The position numbers and the translations under genes are program-made. The notes under the pieces were generated by a model. The model did no database searches. It was given only the letters and a program-made list of their open reading frames with translations, and was not told the origin of the DNA. DNA of 64,000 nt, taken from positions 35,095 through 99,094 of the forward strand of contig NZ_CDBY01000051.1 in assembly GCF_000820125.1 (NCBI RefSeq), read 5' to 3'. Position 1 is the first letter of the stretch, and each line of letters starts with the position of its first letter. Source of the stretch: Aeromonas simiae. Lineage in GTDB: Bacteria > Pseudomonadota > Gammaproteobacteria > Enterobacterales > Aeromonadaceae. Positions 15,458 through 27,556 of this stretch are shown in pieces.

Positions 15458-16933
15458 ATGGGTATGAGGTTATGGCTGGCATTGGCCAATCTGATCTGGT
15501 TGGGATGCTGGCCGGTTACCGCGGTGCAGGCCAATGAGGTGTCTGCCGTGGTTGCGGCTACCGACAGGGTTTCCCATGACTGGGGAAGCGAGGTCGCGGC
15601 CCGCGAAGAGTTGCAGCAACAGCTGTTTGAGGCCGCGCTGGCCCAGTTCCATCCCGATTTCGTCCATCTGTGGAAATCGCTGCAAACTACGTCCGAAGAG
15701 CAGCGTGGCCCCCTCTATGATGAGGCATTTCGCAAGTTGAGCCGCTTCCAGCATATCTGGCGCGGGCTCGATTTCGTCTCGCGCGAGCAGATCGGCAGTA
15801 TGACTGTGGATCTCTCCAAGGCGGCTCCCAGCATCGAGACCAAGGGCTTGCTCGATGCGGTGACGGCGCTGCGCCCCTCGGTGTCTGAATACGCCATCGT
15901 GCGCAACGAGGTGCAAAAGCTACTGGCATTGCCGATGGCCGAGCGCTGGCCCGCCCTCTCCATCCCGACCCTGCGTGAGGGGGAGAGCTCCCCCTCTCTG
16001 GCCGAGATCCGCAGGATCTTGGTTGAGCTCGGTGACATGCCGCAGGATCATGACCGCGAGAGCATCTATGACGGTGAGACCCTGAGCGCCATCAAGGCGT
16101 TTCAATCCCGTCACGGCTTGACCGCCGATGGCATCATAGGTCGGCAGACCCAGAGCTGGCTCAGCACCGGCCCGGAGGCGCGTGCCCGCCTGCTGCTGCG
16201 CAACTTGTGGCGGCGTGATGTGGTCGACCGCCTGCCCGAGCAGCGCTACGTGCTGGTCAACATTCCCGATTACCACCTGAGCGTGGTCGAGCAGGGGCGC
16301 GAGATCTTCACCAGCCGTGTCATCGTCGGCCAGCAACTGCGGGCCACCCCCATTCTGGCCAGCGAGATCCGCTCCGTGGTGATCAACCCCTCCTGGAATG
16401 TGCCGACCTCCATCATGCGCAAAGACATCCTGCCTAAGCTGGCGCGTGATCCCGGTTACCTCTCCCGTCAGCAGATCGAGGTGATCGACGGCCAGGGCAA
16501 CCCGGTGCAGTTCTCCCCTGAAGGGTGGAGCCACGCCCTGGCCTCCGGTTTCCCCTATCGCCTGCGCCAGAAGCCGGGCGATCACAACGCCCTCGGCCGC
16601 TACAAGTTCTACCTGCCGAACAACGATGCCATTTATTTGCACTCGACCCCGAAGAAGGGGTTGTTCGAGCAGGGGGCGCGGGCTCTGAGCTCCGGGTGTG
16701 TGCGGGTTGAGAAGGCGGAGAATCTGGCGCAACTGCTGCTGGCGCCGACCCCGCGCAAACAGCAGGAGATCAATGGCCTGCTCAAGCAGACCACCACCCG
16801 GTGGATGCCGCTCTCGACGCCGGTGCCGGTGTTCACCGTCTACTGGAGCAGCTGGATCGACGGCGAGGGCAAGCAGCACTTCCGTAACGATATCTATGGT
16901 TTCGACAAGGGCAGCTTCAAGAGCGTGTTGTGA
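15458..16933 (+). CDS. ldtD: L,D-transpeptidase LdtD (YcbB)
   Basis: A 491-residue exported enzyme. It has a signal peptide (MGMRLWLALANLIWLGCW...A), a peptidoglycan-binding module (DGETLSAIKAFQSRHGLTADGIIGRQT) and a C-terminal YkuD domain with HSTPKKGLFEQGARALSSGCVRV; Cys414 is the nucleophile. LdtD forms 3-3 cross-links between meso-diaminopimelate residues. The gene precedes mepK as in E. coli ycbB-ycbK, but a strong terminator separates them here. ATG 15458 has GAGG 5 nt upstream. It is somewhat shorter than E. coli YcbB (615 aa), mainly before the binding module. Confidence 0.92.
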   Translation: MGMRLWLALANLIWLGCWPVTAVQANEVSAVVAATDRVSHDWGSEVAAREELQQQLFEAALAQFHPDFVHLWKSLQTTSEEQRGPLYDEAFRKLSRFQHIWRGLDFVSREQIGSMTVDLSKAAPSIETKGLLDAVTALRPSVSEYAIVRNEVQKLLALPMAERWPALSIPTLREGESSPSLAEIRRILVELGDMPQDHDRESIYDGETLSAIKAFQSRHGLTADGIIGRQTQSWLSTGPEARARLLLRNLWRRDVVDRLPEQRYVLVNIPDYHLSVVEQGREIFTSRVIVGQQLRATPILASEIRSVVINPSWNVPTSIMRKDILPKLARDPGYLSRQQIEVIDGQGNPVQFSPEGWSHALASGFPYRLRQKPGDHNALGRYKFYLPNNDAIYLHSTPKKGLFEQGARALSSGCVRVEKAENLAQLLLAPTPRKQQEINGLLKQTTTRWMPLSTPVPVFTVYWSSWIDGEGKQHFRNDIYGFDKGSFKSVL

Positions 16934-16964
16934 CGAAAGACGTCGTGACCATTATCACGTTTGT

Positions 16965-16995
16965 GACACCCGGCCGCTGCCGGGTGTCATTTTTT
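16965..16995 (+). terminator. Intrinsic terminator after ldtD
   Basis: GACACCCGGC and GCCGGGTGTC form a perfect 10-bp stem around CGCT, followed by ATTTTTTG. It separates ldtD from mepK. Confidence 0.9.
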
Positions 16996-17073
16996 GAGCC
17001 TCGGGTTTGACAGTTTACCGCTCTGGCGGGTAGTGTCGGACGGTTGTTACATCTTTTAGGGTAAAAAATCGCC

Positions 17074-17619
17074 ATGTTGGACAAAGGGATCAGCCGTCGA
17101 CAACTGCTGCTCGGGAGCGGCCTGCTGCTCACCGCCGGCCTGCTGCCGCAGACTGCCCAGGCTAGCCGCAGCACCACCAGCCGCGAGTTGGTCATCCATA
17201 ACCTCAACACCGGCGAGAAAGTCAGGGCCAGTTACTGGGAAAATGGTCGCTATCTGCCGGATGGGCTGGCCGAGCTCAACCACATCCTGCGCGATCACCG
17301 TCGCAACGAAGTGTTCGACATCGATCGCAAGCTGTTCGACCAACTCTTTTTGTTGCAGCACAAGCTGGGACGCAAGGGGCAGATCGAGCTCATCTCCGGT
17401 TACCGCTCACTGGCCACCAATAACCAGAAGCATCGCCACAGCCGTGGTGTGGCCAAGCGCAGCTACCACACTCTGGGGCAGGCGGTGGATATCCGCATGC
17501 CGGGTGTGCAGCTGGCCCATCTGCGTCAGGCGGCACTCCAACTGAGCGTGGGTGGGGTGGGTTACTACCCGAACGACAATTTCGTTCACCTCGATACTGG
17601 TCCGGTGCGCCGCTGGTAG
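17074..17619 (+). CDS. mepK: Peptidoglycan endopeptidase MepK/YcbK (DUF882, M15 fold)
   Basis: A 181-residue protein with a twin-arginine signal (ISRRQLLLGSGLLLTAG), so it is exported folded by the Tat system. The metallopeptidase residues are visible in SGYRSLATNNQ, HSRGVAKRSYHTLGQAVDIRM and the C-terminal NFVHLDTGPVRRW. In E. coli the homologue cuts mDAP-mDAP (3-3) cross-links, opposing LdtD encoded just upstream. The two therefore form a make-and-break pair for L,D cross-links. It has its own transcription unit start, because a strong terminator lies between it and ldtD. Confidence 0.88.
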   Translation: MLDKGISRRQLLLGSGLLLTAGLLPQTAQASRSTTSRELVIHNLNTGEKVRASYWENGRYLPDGLAELNHILRDHRRNEVFDIDRKLFDQLFLLQHKLGRKGQIELISGYRSLATNNQKHRHSRGVAKRSYHTLGQAVDIRMPGVQLAHLRQAALQLSVGGVGYYPNDNFVHLDTGPVRRW

Positions 17620-17700
17620 TCAAAGGGCTCTTGTGCACTGGCTATCCCCCTCTTCTGCCATTACCCTATCGGTACTTTCGTACTCAGTAGGAGTTGAATA

Positions 17701-17949
17701 ATGCGTATCGCACTGGCCGCCACGCTGGCCCTGTTGCTTGCCGGCTGCGGCAAGCTGGATCGTGAGCACTACGAGCAGCTCAAGATGGGCATGAACTATG
17801 ACGAGGTGGCCACCATTTTGGGCAAAGCCGATCGTTGTGACGATGTGCTCGGCACCTCCAGCTGCATCTGGGGCAAGGAGAAGAAGAACATCCAGGTCAA
17901 GTTCATCGCCGGTAAGGCCGCCCTGTTCAGCTCGGAAGGGATCAACTGA
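17701..17949 (+). CDS. Small BamE/DUF3862-like lipoprotein
   Basis: An 82-residue lipoprotein: MRIALAATLALLLAGC gives a lipobox with Cys16. The mature part has the segment YEQLKMGMNYDEVATILGKADRC and a cysteine pair (DRCDDVLGTSSCIWG) that may form a disulfide. The pattern resembles DUF3862 and SmpA/BamE-type small outer-membrane lipoproteins. GGAG lies 7 nt before the ATG. The function is unknown. A bidirectional terminator follows. Confidence 0.75.
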   Translation: MRIALAATLALLLAGCGKLDREHYEQLKMGMNYDEVATILGKADRCDDVLGTSSCIWGKEKKNIQVKFIAGKAALFSSEGIN

Positions 17950-17962
17950 GCGACACCGCATG

Positions 17963-17990
17963 AAAAAAGCGCCCTGCGGGGCGCTTTTTT
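17963..17990. terminator. Bidirectional intrinsic terminator
   Basis: AAAAAAGCGCCC-TGCG-GGGCGCTTTTTT sits between convergent genes (17949 and 17995) and has a T-run in both directions. Confidence 0.92.
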
Positions 17991-17994
17991 GATC

Positions 17995-18609
17995 TCAGTG
18001 GGTCGCGAACTGGTAGTGGAAGGTGGGTAAGCCCCACTTGAAGCGTACCGCCAGCAGACGCAAGACGAAGCCGATCCCGATCGCGCCAAAGGTGGCCCAA
18101 TCCTTCGGCAGACCTTGATCCAGCGCGATGCAGTAGAGCATGCCGGTGATGAGCGACACGGCGGCATACAGCTCGCGGCGAAACACCAGTGGCAAGCGCT
18201 GGCAGAGCAGATCCCGCAGCACCCCGCCGAAGGCCCCCGTCACCACCGCCATGATGCAGGCGATCCCCATGCCGTGCCCCATATCCAGCGCTCGCGCCGC
18301 TCCGAAGATGGAGAAGACCGCCAACCCCAGAGCATCCAGCGCCAGGAACAATTTGGTGAGGTAGCGCATCAGGGGGGCGAAGGCGACGCTGACCATGGCG
18401 GCGGCCGCCACCAGGACCACGTATTCGGGATGCTCCACCCACAAGAGTGGGTAGTGGCCGAGCAGCACATCGCGGATGGTGCCACCGCCGATCGCGGTGG
18501 CCGAGGCGATGATGATGACGCCGAACAAGTCCATGCGCCGGCGACCGGCCGCCAGGGCACCGGTCATGCCTTCGGCGACGAGGCCGATGATAAAGAGGGC
18601 GTAAAGCAT
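17995..18609 (-). CDS. TRIC/UPF0126-family membrane protein (YadS/YicG-like)
   Basis: A 204-residue protein with six to seven hydrophobic segments and an internal duplication. Each half carries the glycine-rich motif of the family: [17 protein letters not shown] and [18 protein letters not shown]. Prokaryotic TRIC-like proteins of this size form trimeric cation channels, while E. coli YadS and YicG remain poorly characterised. Length matches YadS (207 aa). The gene is convergent with the small lipoprotein gene and appears monocistronic. Confidence 0.85.
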   Translation of the reverse strand: MLYALFIIGLVAEGMTGALAAGRRRMDLFGVIIIASATAIGGGTIRDVLLGHYPLLWVEHPEYVVLVAAAAMVSVAFAPLMRYLTKLFLALDALGLAVFSIFGAARALDMGHGMGIACIMAVVTGAFGGVLRDLLCQRLPLVFRRELYAAVSLITGMLYCIALDQGLPKDWATFGAIGIGFVLRLLAVRFKWGLPTFHYQFATH

Positions 18610-18737
18610 GAGGAATCCCAGGGTTAATAGAAAGCGCGAATGCTATCAACCCAGGAATGACGGGACAACGTTAAAAAATTCATGTTAGTTTTTCTAATGA
18701 ATAAGGGACGTATTACGCCCCTTTTCCTGCGCGGTGG

Positions 18738-19505
18738 TCAGGGATTTCCTGTTTTTCGGTAGGTCGGACGGTAGTGATCGACCCACATGGCTGTAGCACC
18801 ACAAATGGCGACCGGCATGACGAACAGGTTTACCACCGGAATGGAGGCAAACAGCGTGACCAGGGCGCCGAAGCTTAAGCATTTGCCACGGCGCTGCTTG
18901 AGGGCCTCACGCATGGTGATGAAGTCGATCTTGTGGTTGTCGAAGGGGTAGTCGACATACTGGATCGCCATCATCCAGGCGCTGAACAGGAACCAGAGCA
19001 CGGGGGCCACCGTCTGCCCGACCACCGGGATGAGAAACAGGATCAGGCAGCCGATGGCCTTGGGCAGGTAGTACTTGAGCTTGATCCACTCACGGCTCAG
19101 GGTGCGCGGGATATCCTTGACCACGTCCAGCATCCCGGTGTCTGCGGCGCTCTCCCCGGTCAGTACCTGTTCGACCTTCTCGGCCAGCAGGCCGTTGAAG
19201 GGGGCGGCGATCCAGTTGGCGACCGAGCTGAACAGGAAGGAGAAGAGCACCAGCACGGTGATCAACGCCAGCGGCCAGAGCAGATAGTCGAGCCAGGAGA
19301 GCCACTCGGGGATCATGCCATGCAGCCAGGCAAACAGCTTGTCGAGTTGCAGCAGCAGGGCATAGAAGGCCCCGGCGAACAACACGAAGTTGACCAGCAG
19401 GGGGATCAGCACGAAGGCGCGGATCCCGGGGCGCCGGATCAGGGCGAAGCCGCGCAGGAAATAGTCGGCGCCGCCAACCGGGTCCTTCATCAGTGGTTGT
19501 GTCAT
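18738..19505 (-). CDS. cysZ: Sulfate transporter CysZ
   Basis: A 255-residue inner-membrane protein matching CysZ in length (E. coli 253 aa) and sequence. Matching blocks include [28 protein letters not shown] near the start, [65 protein letters not shown] and [35 protein letters not shown]. CysZ imports sulfate for cysteine synthesis. ATG 19505 begins at the conserved N-terminus, but the ribosome binding site is weak. The gene is divergent from smc, a neighbourhood shared with cysZ-zipA-ligA regions of other gammaproteobacteria. Confidence 0.93.
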   Translation of the reverse strand: MTQPLMKDPVGGADYFLRGFALIRRPGIRAFVLIPLLVNFVLFAGAFYALLLQLDKLFAWLHGMIPEWLSWLDYLLWPLALITVLVLFSFLFSSVANWIAAPFNGLLAEKVEQVLTGESAADTGMLDVVKDIPRTLSREWIKLKYYLPKAIGCLILFLIPVVGQTVAPVLWFLFSAWMMAIQYVDYPFDNHKIDFITMREALKQRRGKCLSFGALVTLFASIPVVNLFVMPVAICGATAMWVDHYRPTYRKTGNP

Positions 19506-19605
19506 GAGGTGTCCATCAAATGAGCGAAGATAGCCGCATATTACAAACAAGCCCTTGATTTGGTAAAGTTGCCGGCCATACCTATCGAGATCGCCTCCCC
19601 CTCCC

Positions 19606-22600
19606 ATGCGCCTGAAATTGATCAAGCTTGCCGGTTTCAAGTCGTTTGTGGAGCCGACCAAAATCAGCCTTTCTGCGGATATGACGGCCGTGGTCGGCCC
19701 CAACGGCTGTGGCAAGTCCAACGTCATCGATGCGGTGCGCTGGGTGTTGGGAGAGAGCTCGGCGCGCCACCTGCGCGGCGAGAACATGACCGACGTCATC
19801 TTTAACGGCTCGACCAACCGGCCCCCCCATTCGCGCGCGTCGGTCGAGCTGGTGTTCGACAATCCCCACAACCGGGTGCCGGGCGAATTCGGGCGTTTCA
19901 CCGAGATAGCGGTGCGTCGCGAGGTCTTTCGTGACGGCAGCAACCACTACTTCATCAACGGCCAGAAGTGCCGGCGCAAGGACGTGACCGATCTCTTCCT
20001 CGGCACCGGCCTTGGCCCGCGCAGCTACGCCATCATCGAGCAGGGCACCGTCAGTCGGCTGGTGGAGTCGCGCCCGGCCGACCTCAAGCTGTTTCTCGAG
20101 GAGGCCGCTGGCGTCTCGCGCTACAAGGAGCGTCGCCGCGAGACCGAGCAGCGCATCCGCCACACCCGTGACAACCTCGAACGCCTTGGCGACATTCGCG
20201 GCGAGCTGGGGGAGCGGCTGGAGCACCTGCGCCAGCAGGCCGAGACCGCCGAGCGCTATCGTCAGCTCAAGGCGCGCAGTCGGGCGGCGCGCAGTGAGCT
20301 GGTCGGCTCCGAGCTATGGGGCATTGAGAGCCGGCTGGTTGAGATCAAGGGGGCGCTGAGCGAACACGAGCGGGCATTGGCCGAGCTCGATGCCCGGCGC
20401 ACTCAGGATGAGGCCAGGAGCCTCATCCTCGCCACCACCCGTCAGGAGCGGCAGGCGGAGCAGGCGGATCGTCAGCAGCAATTGTTTCTCGGTGGCCAGG
20501 CGATCGCCCGGCTGGAGCAGCAAGGGCTGCACCAAGCCGAGCAGGGCCGCGAGTGGCAGAGCCGGCGTGCGGCGCTGGGCGAGCGGATGGCGGCGCTGCA
20601 GTTGCAGCTGGAGAGCGAAGAGCAGGCGCTGGCTGAGGCCACCCTGGCGCTGGAGCAGGCCGAAGTGCGCCTTGAGCTGGCCGAAGCGCGCCAGGAAGAG
20701 GCGCTGGCCTGTCAGCAGGAGGGCGGGCAACAGGTGGAGCAGTGGCGCGCGGCCCGCGAACAGTGGCAACAGCAATTGGCCGCGCTGCAAGGTGCGTTGG
20801 CTCAGGCGAGGGGCGAGCGACAGCACCAGCATGAGCTGCTGGCCCGCACCCGTCTGGCCCGCCTCAAGCTGGAAGATGAAGGTGAGTCGCGTGGGGATGA
20901 GCCGGCCTTGCCCGAGCTTGCCCCGCTCGAACACGCCCGAGCGGCCGCATCCGAGCGTCAGGCGACGCTGCGCCAGCGGTATGAGGCGCTGGAGGCGGCC
21001 TTGCCGGCCCTGCGTGCGCAGTGGCATCAGGCTCAAACGGGCGTACGTGAACGGCAGGCACGCCTGCAAGCGTTGACCGAGCTGCTGGGCGAGTGGCAGG
21101 AGGGCGGATTGGGGGAGCAGCTGACGCTGGATGCGCAGTGGGCGCCGGCGCTCGACAAGGTGCTTGGCCACTGGCTCACCGCCCGAGGGGACGATCGCTG
21201 GCAGCTGGTCGAAAGTGGCCGGGTGGTGGGGCCTGCGGGCCGCGCCGTGACAGGCACGCTGGCCTGCTGGGTTCAAGGGCCGCATCTGCCCGCGTTTCTC
21301 AACGCCATCTTCACCGCGCCGGATCTCGAGGCGGCGCGGCAACGCGCCACAACGCTGGGGCCGGGCGAGTCGGTGATTACCCCGGCGGGTGACTGGTTTG
21401 GGGTGAACTGGGTGGATCGTGCCGATGGCAAACGACTCGGCACCATGGCCATGCTGGCGGAGCAGGAGCATCTGCGTGAGGCCATCGCCACCCTGTCGCG
21501 ACAGGAACAGGCGCTATCACGGTCATTGGCCGAACGTGAAGAGACGCGGATTACCCTCCTGGAAGAGCAGGAGGGGGCCCAGGCCCAGCTGCAACAGGCA
21601 GAGCTTGCCTTGCAGCAAGCGCGTGAGGCGTGGCGGTTGCAAGAGGGCAGGCTGACCGAGCGGGGGCAGCGTCAGGCCGAGATCGTGGCCGAGCTGGCGC
21701 GTTTGGCGGCGCAGCTTACCGAGGAGCAGACCCGCCTTGAAGAGCGTGAGGCGCAGATCCTCGAGCTCGAAGAGCAGCTCGCCCACTGGCAGGCGCTGGG
21801 GGGCGAACACGATGAGCGCCTGCGTGAGGCGCAGGCGCGGCAACAGGCGCTGGAGGCGGCAGTGGCCGCCGCCCGCAACGGCAGTGAGCTGGCCCGCGCC
21901 GAGCGCCAGCGCGGTCAGTTGGAGCAAGAGCAGCGCCGGCAACTGGGGGAGCTGCATCGCACCGAACTGGAGCGGGTGCGTGGTGAGCTGATGCAGCTCA
22001 AGGCGCCGGATGCCACTGAGGCCGTTGACTTGGCGCCGTTGCTCGAGACCCAGCGCCGCCTGGAGGCGGAGCAACTGGCCACTCACCAGGTGCTCACCCA
22101 GCTTGAAAGTGAGCTGGGCGAGCTGGAAAAGCGGCGCCAGGGCGATCACAAGCGCCTGGTGGCCCTACAGGAGACGCTGGCACAGCTGCGGCTTGAACGT
22201 GAGCGTTTGCTTACGCGAAGGCAGGCGCTGCACGAACAACTTGAAGAGCTCGGCGTGCGTTTCGCCGAGCTTGACCAGGGGACGCTGCTACAGGCCGACC
22301 GCAGTAAGCTGAGGCAGGAGATCCAGGCGTTGGAGGAGCAGGTGGCGGCACTCGGTGCCATCAACCTGGCCGCGCTGGAGGAGTTTGAGGAGGCGCGAAC
22401 CCGAGCCACCTACATGGAAAACCAGTGTCAGGATCTCGAGCAGGCGCTGGATACCCTCGAGCAGGCGATAAAAAGAATCGATCGGGAGACGCAAATCCGC
22501 TTCCGAGACACTTTCGATAAGGTCAATGAAGATTTAAAATCCCTGTTTCCAAAAGTATTTGGAGGGGGGAATGCATGGCTTGAACTCACCTCTGACGATC

Positions 22601-22968
22601 TTTTGGAGGCGGGGGTCACCATCATGGCGAGACCTCCCGGTAAAAAGAATGCTACCATCGCCCTGCTGTCTGGGGGGGAGAAGGCCTTGACTGCCTTGGC
22701 ACTGGTCTTCGCCATCTTCAGACTCAATCCGGCACCTTTTTGTATGCTGGATGAGGTGGATGCACCGCTCGATGAAGTGAACGTGGGTCGCTTCTGCGCT
22801 CTTGTCAAAGAGATGTCGGGCACAGTACAGTTCGTCTACATCAGTCATAATAAGGTCTCCATGGAGATGGCTGAGCAGCTGGTCGGCGTGACGATGCAAG
22901 AGCCCGGGGTTTCCCGCATCGTCTCGGTTGATATTGGTGAAGCCGTCGCTCTGGCTGAGCAAAACTAG
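19606..22968 (+). CDS. smc: Chromosome segregation ATPase SMC
   Basis: A 1120-residue SMC protein. Walker A is GPNGCGKS (31-38). A long coiled coil rich in Arg, Glu, Gln and Leu (about 165-480) leads to a hinge (about 490-620), and the second coil follows. The C-terminal head has the ABC signature [14 protein letters not shown] and Walker [15 protein letters not shown]. It is a true SMC, not MukB, and should organise chromosomes with ScpAB. It heads an smc-zipA-ligA set with a 15-base gap to zipA. From about 22470 to the end, codon use shifts to AT-richer and rarer codons (ATA, AGA, GGA, TTA), unlike the preceding coil. Confidence 0.95.
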   Translation: MRLKLIKLAGFKSFVEPTKISLSADMTAVVGPNGCGKSNVIDAVRWVLGESSARHLRGENMTDVIFNGSTNRPPHSRASVELVFDNPHNRVPGEFGRFTEIAVRREVFRDGSNHYFINGQKCRRKDVTDLFLGTGLGPRSYAIIEQGTVSRLVESRPADLKLFLEEAAGVSRYKERRRETEQRIRHTRDNLERLGDIRGELGERLEHLRQQAETAERYRQLKARSRAARSELVGSELWGIESRLVEIKGALSEHERALAELDARRTQDEARSLILATTRQERQAEQADRQQQLFLGGQAIARLEQQGLHQAEQGREWQSRRAALGERMAALQLQLESEEQALAEATLALEQAEVRLELAEARQEEALACQQEGGQQVEQWRAAREQWQQQLAALQGALAQARGERQHQHELLARTRLARLKLEDEGESRGDEPALPELAPLEHARAAASERQATLRQRYEALEAALPALRAQWHQAQTGVRERQARLQALTELLGEWQEGGLGEQLTLDAQWAPALDKVLGHWLTARGDDRWQLVESGRVVGPAGRAVTGTLACWVQGPHLPAFLNAIFTAPDLEAARQRATTLGPGESVITPAGDWFGVNWVDRADGKRLGTMAMLAEQEHLREAIATLSRQEQALSRSLAEREETRITLLEEQEGAQAQLQQAELALQQAREAWRLQEGRLTERGQRQAEIVAELARLAAQLTEEQTRLEEREAQILELEEQLAHWQALGGEHDERLREAQARQQALEAAVAAARNGSELARAERQRGQLEQEQRRQLGELHRTELERVRGELMQLKAPDATEAVDLAPLLETQRRLEAEQLATHQVLTQLESELGELEKRRQGDHKRLVALQETLAQLRLERERLLTRRQALHEQLEELGVRFAELDQGTLLQADRSKLRQEIQALEEQVAALGAINLAALEEFEEARTRATYMENQCQDLEQALDTLEQAIKRIDRETQIRFRDTFDKVNEDLKSLFPKVFGGGNAWLELTSDDLLEAGVTIMARPPGKKNATIALLSGGEKALTALALVFAIFRLNPAPFCMLDEVDAPLDEVNVGRFCALVKEMSGTVQFVYISHNKVSMEMAEQLVGVTMQEPGVSRIVSVDIGEAVALAEQN

Positions 22969-22983
22969 AAAGAGAAGCAGCTA

Positions 22984-24063
22984 ATGCAGGAATTGCGTTA
23001 CATCTTGGTTGCCTTGGGCGGAATTGCCATTGCGGCATTGCTCATTCACGGTCTGTGGACCAACAGAAAGAACCGCAAGACTCCCATCAAGGAGAAGCCA
23101 CTTGGCCGGGTCGAGACCCGTTCCCGAGGTGACGACAGTTTCGACGACGATGGCATCGGTCAGGTGCGTGTGGTCAGCAATCGTCGCGCCGAGCCCAAGA
23201 TCCAGCCGGAAGAGTCCAAGGCGATGCGCCGCTCCTCCGCCCCCATCTATCGCCGCCAGGAAGAAGATGAGGATGACGATCTGCCGTTGCCGCATGCCGA
23301 GCCGGCCTATGCTCCCGAGCCCGATTATGTCCAGCCGGCCCCGCGAGTGGCCGAGCCCATCGTCTTTGCCGCGGAAGAAGAAGAGGAGCCGCAGCCGGTT
23401 CGCAAGCCCTCTCCGGTGATCCGTCGCACCCCGGTGCAGCCGCGTACCCGCTCCCAGCGTGAGCCGGTCATGACCGCCCCGCTCGATGACGAGCCGCAGG
23501 TGCCGGCCTATGAGCCGCAGCCTGAGCCCGCCTATGAGCCCGAGCCTGTCTATCGTGAGGAGCCGGTACTGCGTGCCGAGCCCCGTTACGAGCCGCAGCC
23601 AGAGCCGGTTCCTGAGCCGCGCCGCGCCCCGGTCGAGAAGGTGTGGCAGGATGTCTATGTGCTAAACCTGATGGCGCGCCCCGGTCGTGAGCTGGAAGGG
23701 GCAAGCTTGCTCTCCTCCCTGCTTGCCAATGGCTTCAAGTTTGGCGAGATGGATATCTTCCATCGCCACGAAGATCGCGATGGCCACGGCGAGATCCTGT
23801 TTTCCATCATCAACATGGTTAAACCCGGCACCTTCAACCCGTACCGGATGGAGCAGTTCTCCACCCCTGGCGTGTCGCTCTTTATGCAGCTGCCGCTGCG
23901 CAGCAACACGGCCCTGGCGTTTGAAGAGATGCTGCGTACCGCCGATCAACTGGCCAGCGATCTGGATGCCATGCTGACCGACATGGAGCGCAGCCCGCTG
24001 TGTGAAGATACGATCACGCGCTATCGCCGCGAGTTGGCGGCCTACGAGGCGAGCCGCGACTAA
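22984..24063 (+). CDS. zipA: Cell division protein ZipA
   Basis: A 359-residue bitopic division protein. One N-terminal membrane helix (about 6-26) is followed by a charged segment. A Pro/Glu-rich linker (about 95-220) carries repeated YEPQPEP-like units. The C-terminal FtsZ-binding domain (about 225-355) begins at VWQDVYVLNLMARPGRELEG. ZipA tethers FtsZ to the membrane at the septum. The order smc-zipA-ligA and the 15-base gap to smc suggest co-transcription. A perfect inverted repeat follows in the gap before ligA. Confidence 0.95.
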   Translation: MQELRYILVALGGIAIAALLIHGLWTNRKNRKTPIKEKPLGRVETRSRGDDSFDDDGIGQVRVVSNRRAEPKIQPEESKAMRRSSAPIYRRQEEDEDDDLPLPHAEPAYAPEPDYVQPAPRVAEPIVFAAEEEEEPQPVRKPSPVIRRTPVQPRTRSQREPVMTAPLDDEPQVPAYEPQPEPAYEPEPVYREEPVLRAEPRYEPQPEPVPEPRRAPVEKVWQDVYVLNLMARPGRELEGASLLSSLLANGFKFGEMDIFHRHEDRDGHGEILFSIINMVKPGTFNPYRMEQFSTPGVSLFMQLPLRSNTALAFEEMLRTADQLASDLDAMLTDMERSPLCEDTITRYRRELAAYEASRD

Positions 24064-26154
<2,091 letters not shown>

Positions 26155-26169
26155 CCGCGTTCCATAAAC

Positions 26170-26201
26170 AGTGAAAGGCCCCGCTTGCGGGGCCTTTCAC
26201 T
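26170..26201. terminator. Bidirectional intrinsic terminator after ligA
   Basis: AGTGAAAGGCCCCGC and GCGGGGCCTTTCACT form a perfect 15-bp stem with a TT loop between the convergent ligA gene and the minus-strand gene at 26200, whose stop codon it touches. Confidence 0.85.
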
Positions 26202-27165
26202 ATGGGCGCCACTCAATTTTCTCCTGCCACTGGGGCAGGGGCTGGAGATGCCAGCGCGCCAGCTCGCTGCGACTGAAGCTGTACTTGCCCCGCTCTGCGG
26301 CCCGTGGCGCCATGCTCTCGGGCCGGGCGCCGGCCATGATGGCGTTGAGCAGTTCGGCGGCGCGCACCCCTTGCTCGTGACCATCGAGCACCAGACCGCC
26401 GATGGCCTGCCCCTGGCCGACGGCAAACTCCCAGAAGCAGAAGACCGGCACCGGGCTGTTGCGCACGGTCCATGCCAGCACCTCGTTCTCGTCGACGTGC
26501 TCGCCGGCGCTATTTTTCAGGGTGTGGTAGAGGCCGATAAACAGTGCCCGGTAGCCGTTCTGTTTGGCCTTGAGTACCGCCTCCTGCCACAGGTTGTAAT
26601 CCTCATAGAGCTCGCTGGTGACCCGAGTTCGACCTATGCGCAGCTCGGTCTGGGCATCGAACTCATCCTCGATGGCGGCCAGCGACACGTTGCTCGAGTC
26701 AAACAGCACCAGCGCCCGCTCCAATCCCCCCATCATGCGCGCCATCTCCTGGATGTTGCGCTTGAGCAGGGGGCGCTCCAATACGCCGGTGACATTGCGA
26801 TGGCCAATCAGCCCCTTGTAGCGCGGGTTCTCGTTCATGCCGAGAAACACCACGGGTGTCCCCGCATCGGCGATGGGGTGGGCCAGGTAGTTGATGGCAT
26901 TGTCGTCGGACAGCAGCACCCAGTCCGGCTTGAGCCGGTTATAGACCCGCAGCGCCTCATTGGCCCGGCTGTCGAAGGCTTCACGGGGTAACCGCTTGGT
27001 GTCGAGGTAGAAGTAATGCACGTCGGGGTGGCCCGCCAGGTGGCTCTGCAAGCCCTGGTTGTAGCTGATGTCCCACAGGTATTGCGGATGGTAGCTGCTG
27101 ACGATGAGCAGGGTTCCCGCATACAGGGGAGTCGGCAACAGCATTAATAACAGTCGGATCAGCAT
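26200..27165 (-). CDS. Periplasmic ABC-type substrate-binding-like protein (PF04392-like), orphan
   Basis: A 321-residue exported protein with a short signal peptide (MLIRLLLMLLPTPLYA). The mature start GTLLIVSSYHPQYLWDISYNQGLQSHL is typical of ABC_sub_bind domains, which form a two-lobed periplasmic fold often fused to sensor kinases. No transporter or kinase gene is next to it, so a free-standing binding or signalling role is possible. ATG 27165 has GGAGG 5 nt upstream. The ligand is unknown. It is divergent from nrdD and convergent with ligA. Confidence 0.75.
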   Translation of the reverse strand: MLIRLLLMLLPTPLYAGTLLIVSSYHPQYLWDISYNQGLQSHLAGHPDVHYFYLDTKRLPREAFDSRANEALRVYNRLKPDWVLLSDDNAINYLAHPIADAGTPVVFLGMNENPRYKGLIGHRNVTGVLERPLLKRNIQEMARMMGGLERALVLFDSSNVSLAAIEDEFDAQTELRIGRTRVTSELYEDYNLWQEAVLKAKQNGYRALFIGLYHTLKNSAGEHVDENEVLAWTVRNSPVPVFCFWEFAVGQGQAIGGLVLDGHEQGVRAAELLNAIMAGARPESMAPRAAERGKYSFSRSELARWHLQPLPQWQEKIEWRP

Positions 27166-27370
27166 GTGCCCCTCCATGGTCGGTTTATGACAGCATAACG
27201 GTTTATCCACGCGTCAGGGACTGACCTCTTGCTCGACATTTCCCTTGCCATGGCGTGTGGCGCGGGCTCCATGGGATCTGGCTTTTATTGAGTCTGATTA
27301 AGGGGGCGTCAGGGTCGCCAAAACCTGTTCTGGATCAATATTCAGCATTGCGCTTTGGGGCCTAATAGGC

Positions 27371-27416
27371 CACAACATATAGGTGCTGCATTCAAATTTA
27401 CTCCTATATGTTGTGT
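27371..27416. promoter_or_regulatory. Pair of NrdR-type boxes upstream of nrdD
   Basis: CACAACATATAGG (27371-27383) and CCTATATGTTGTG (27403-27415) form a perfect 13-bp inverted repeat. Each half resembles the NrdR box (ACACnATATATnGTGT), and the box centres are 30 bases apart, about three helical turns, as expected for a tandem NrdR site controlling ribonucleotide reductase genes. TATAAG and TATAAA sequences just downstream could serve as -10 elements. Confidence 0.65.
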
Positions 27417-27506
27417 TTATAAGTTGTGTATAAACGTCTCCTGCCCTTGCTGTACCTGGGTTCGACATCGACGGGTACGGTTGGCCTGTGTCCAGCGTCA
27501 AGGAAG

Positions 27507-27556
27507 ATGGCGGGAGCTTATTTCAGGGTAATACCGGCCTAGTGGGCCGGCTTTTT
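27507..27556 (+). promoter_or_regulatory. Possible nrdD leader ORF and attenuator hairpin
   Basis: A short frame (ATG 27507 to TAG 27542, encoding MAGAYFRVIPA) has AAGGA just before it. It ends inside the hairpin CCGGCC-TAGTG-GGCCGG (27534-27550), which is followed by CTTTTT, an intrinsic terminator shape 15 bases before the nrdD start. A ribosome reaching the stop would sit on the hairpin. Attenuation is inference. Confidence 0.4.

Noticed and set aside
23280-23640. Tandem repeat in zipA
   Set aside because: The repeated Pro/Glu units are the normal disordered linker of ZipA, not a mobile or satellite repeat.
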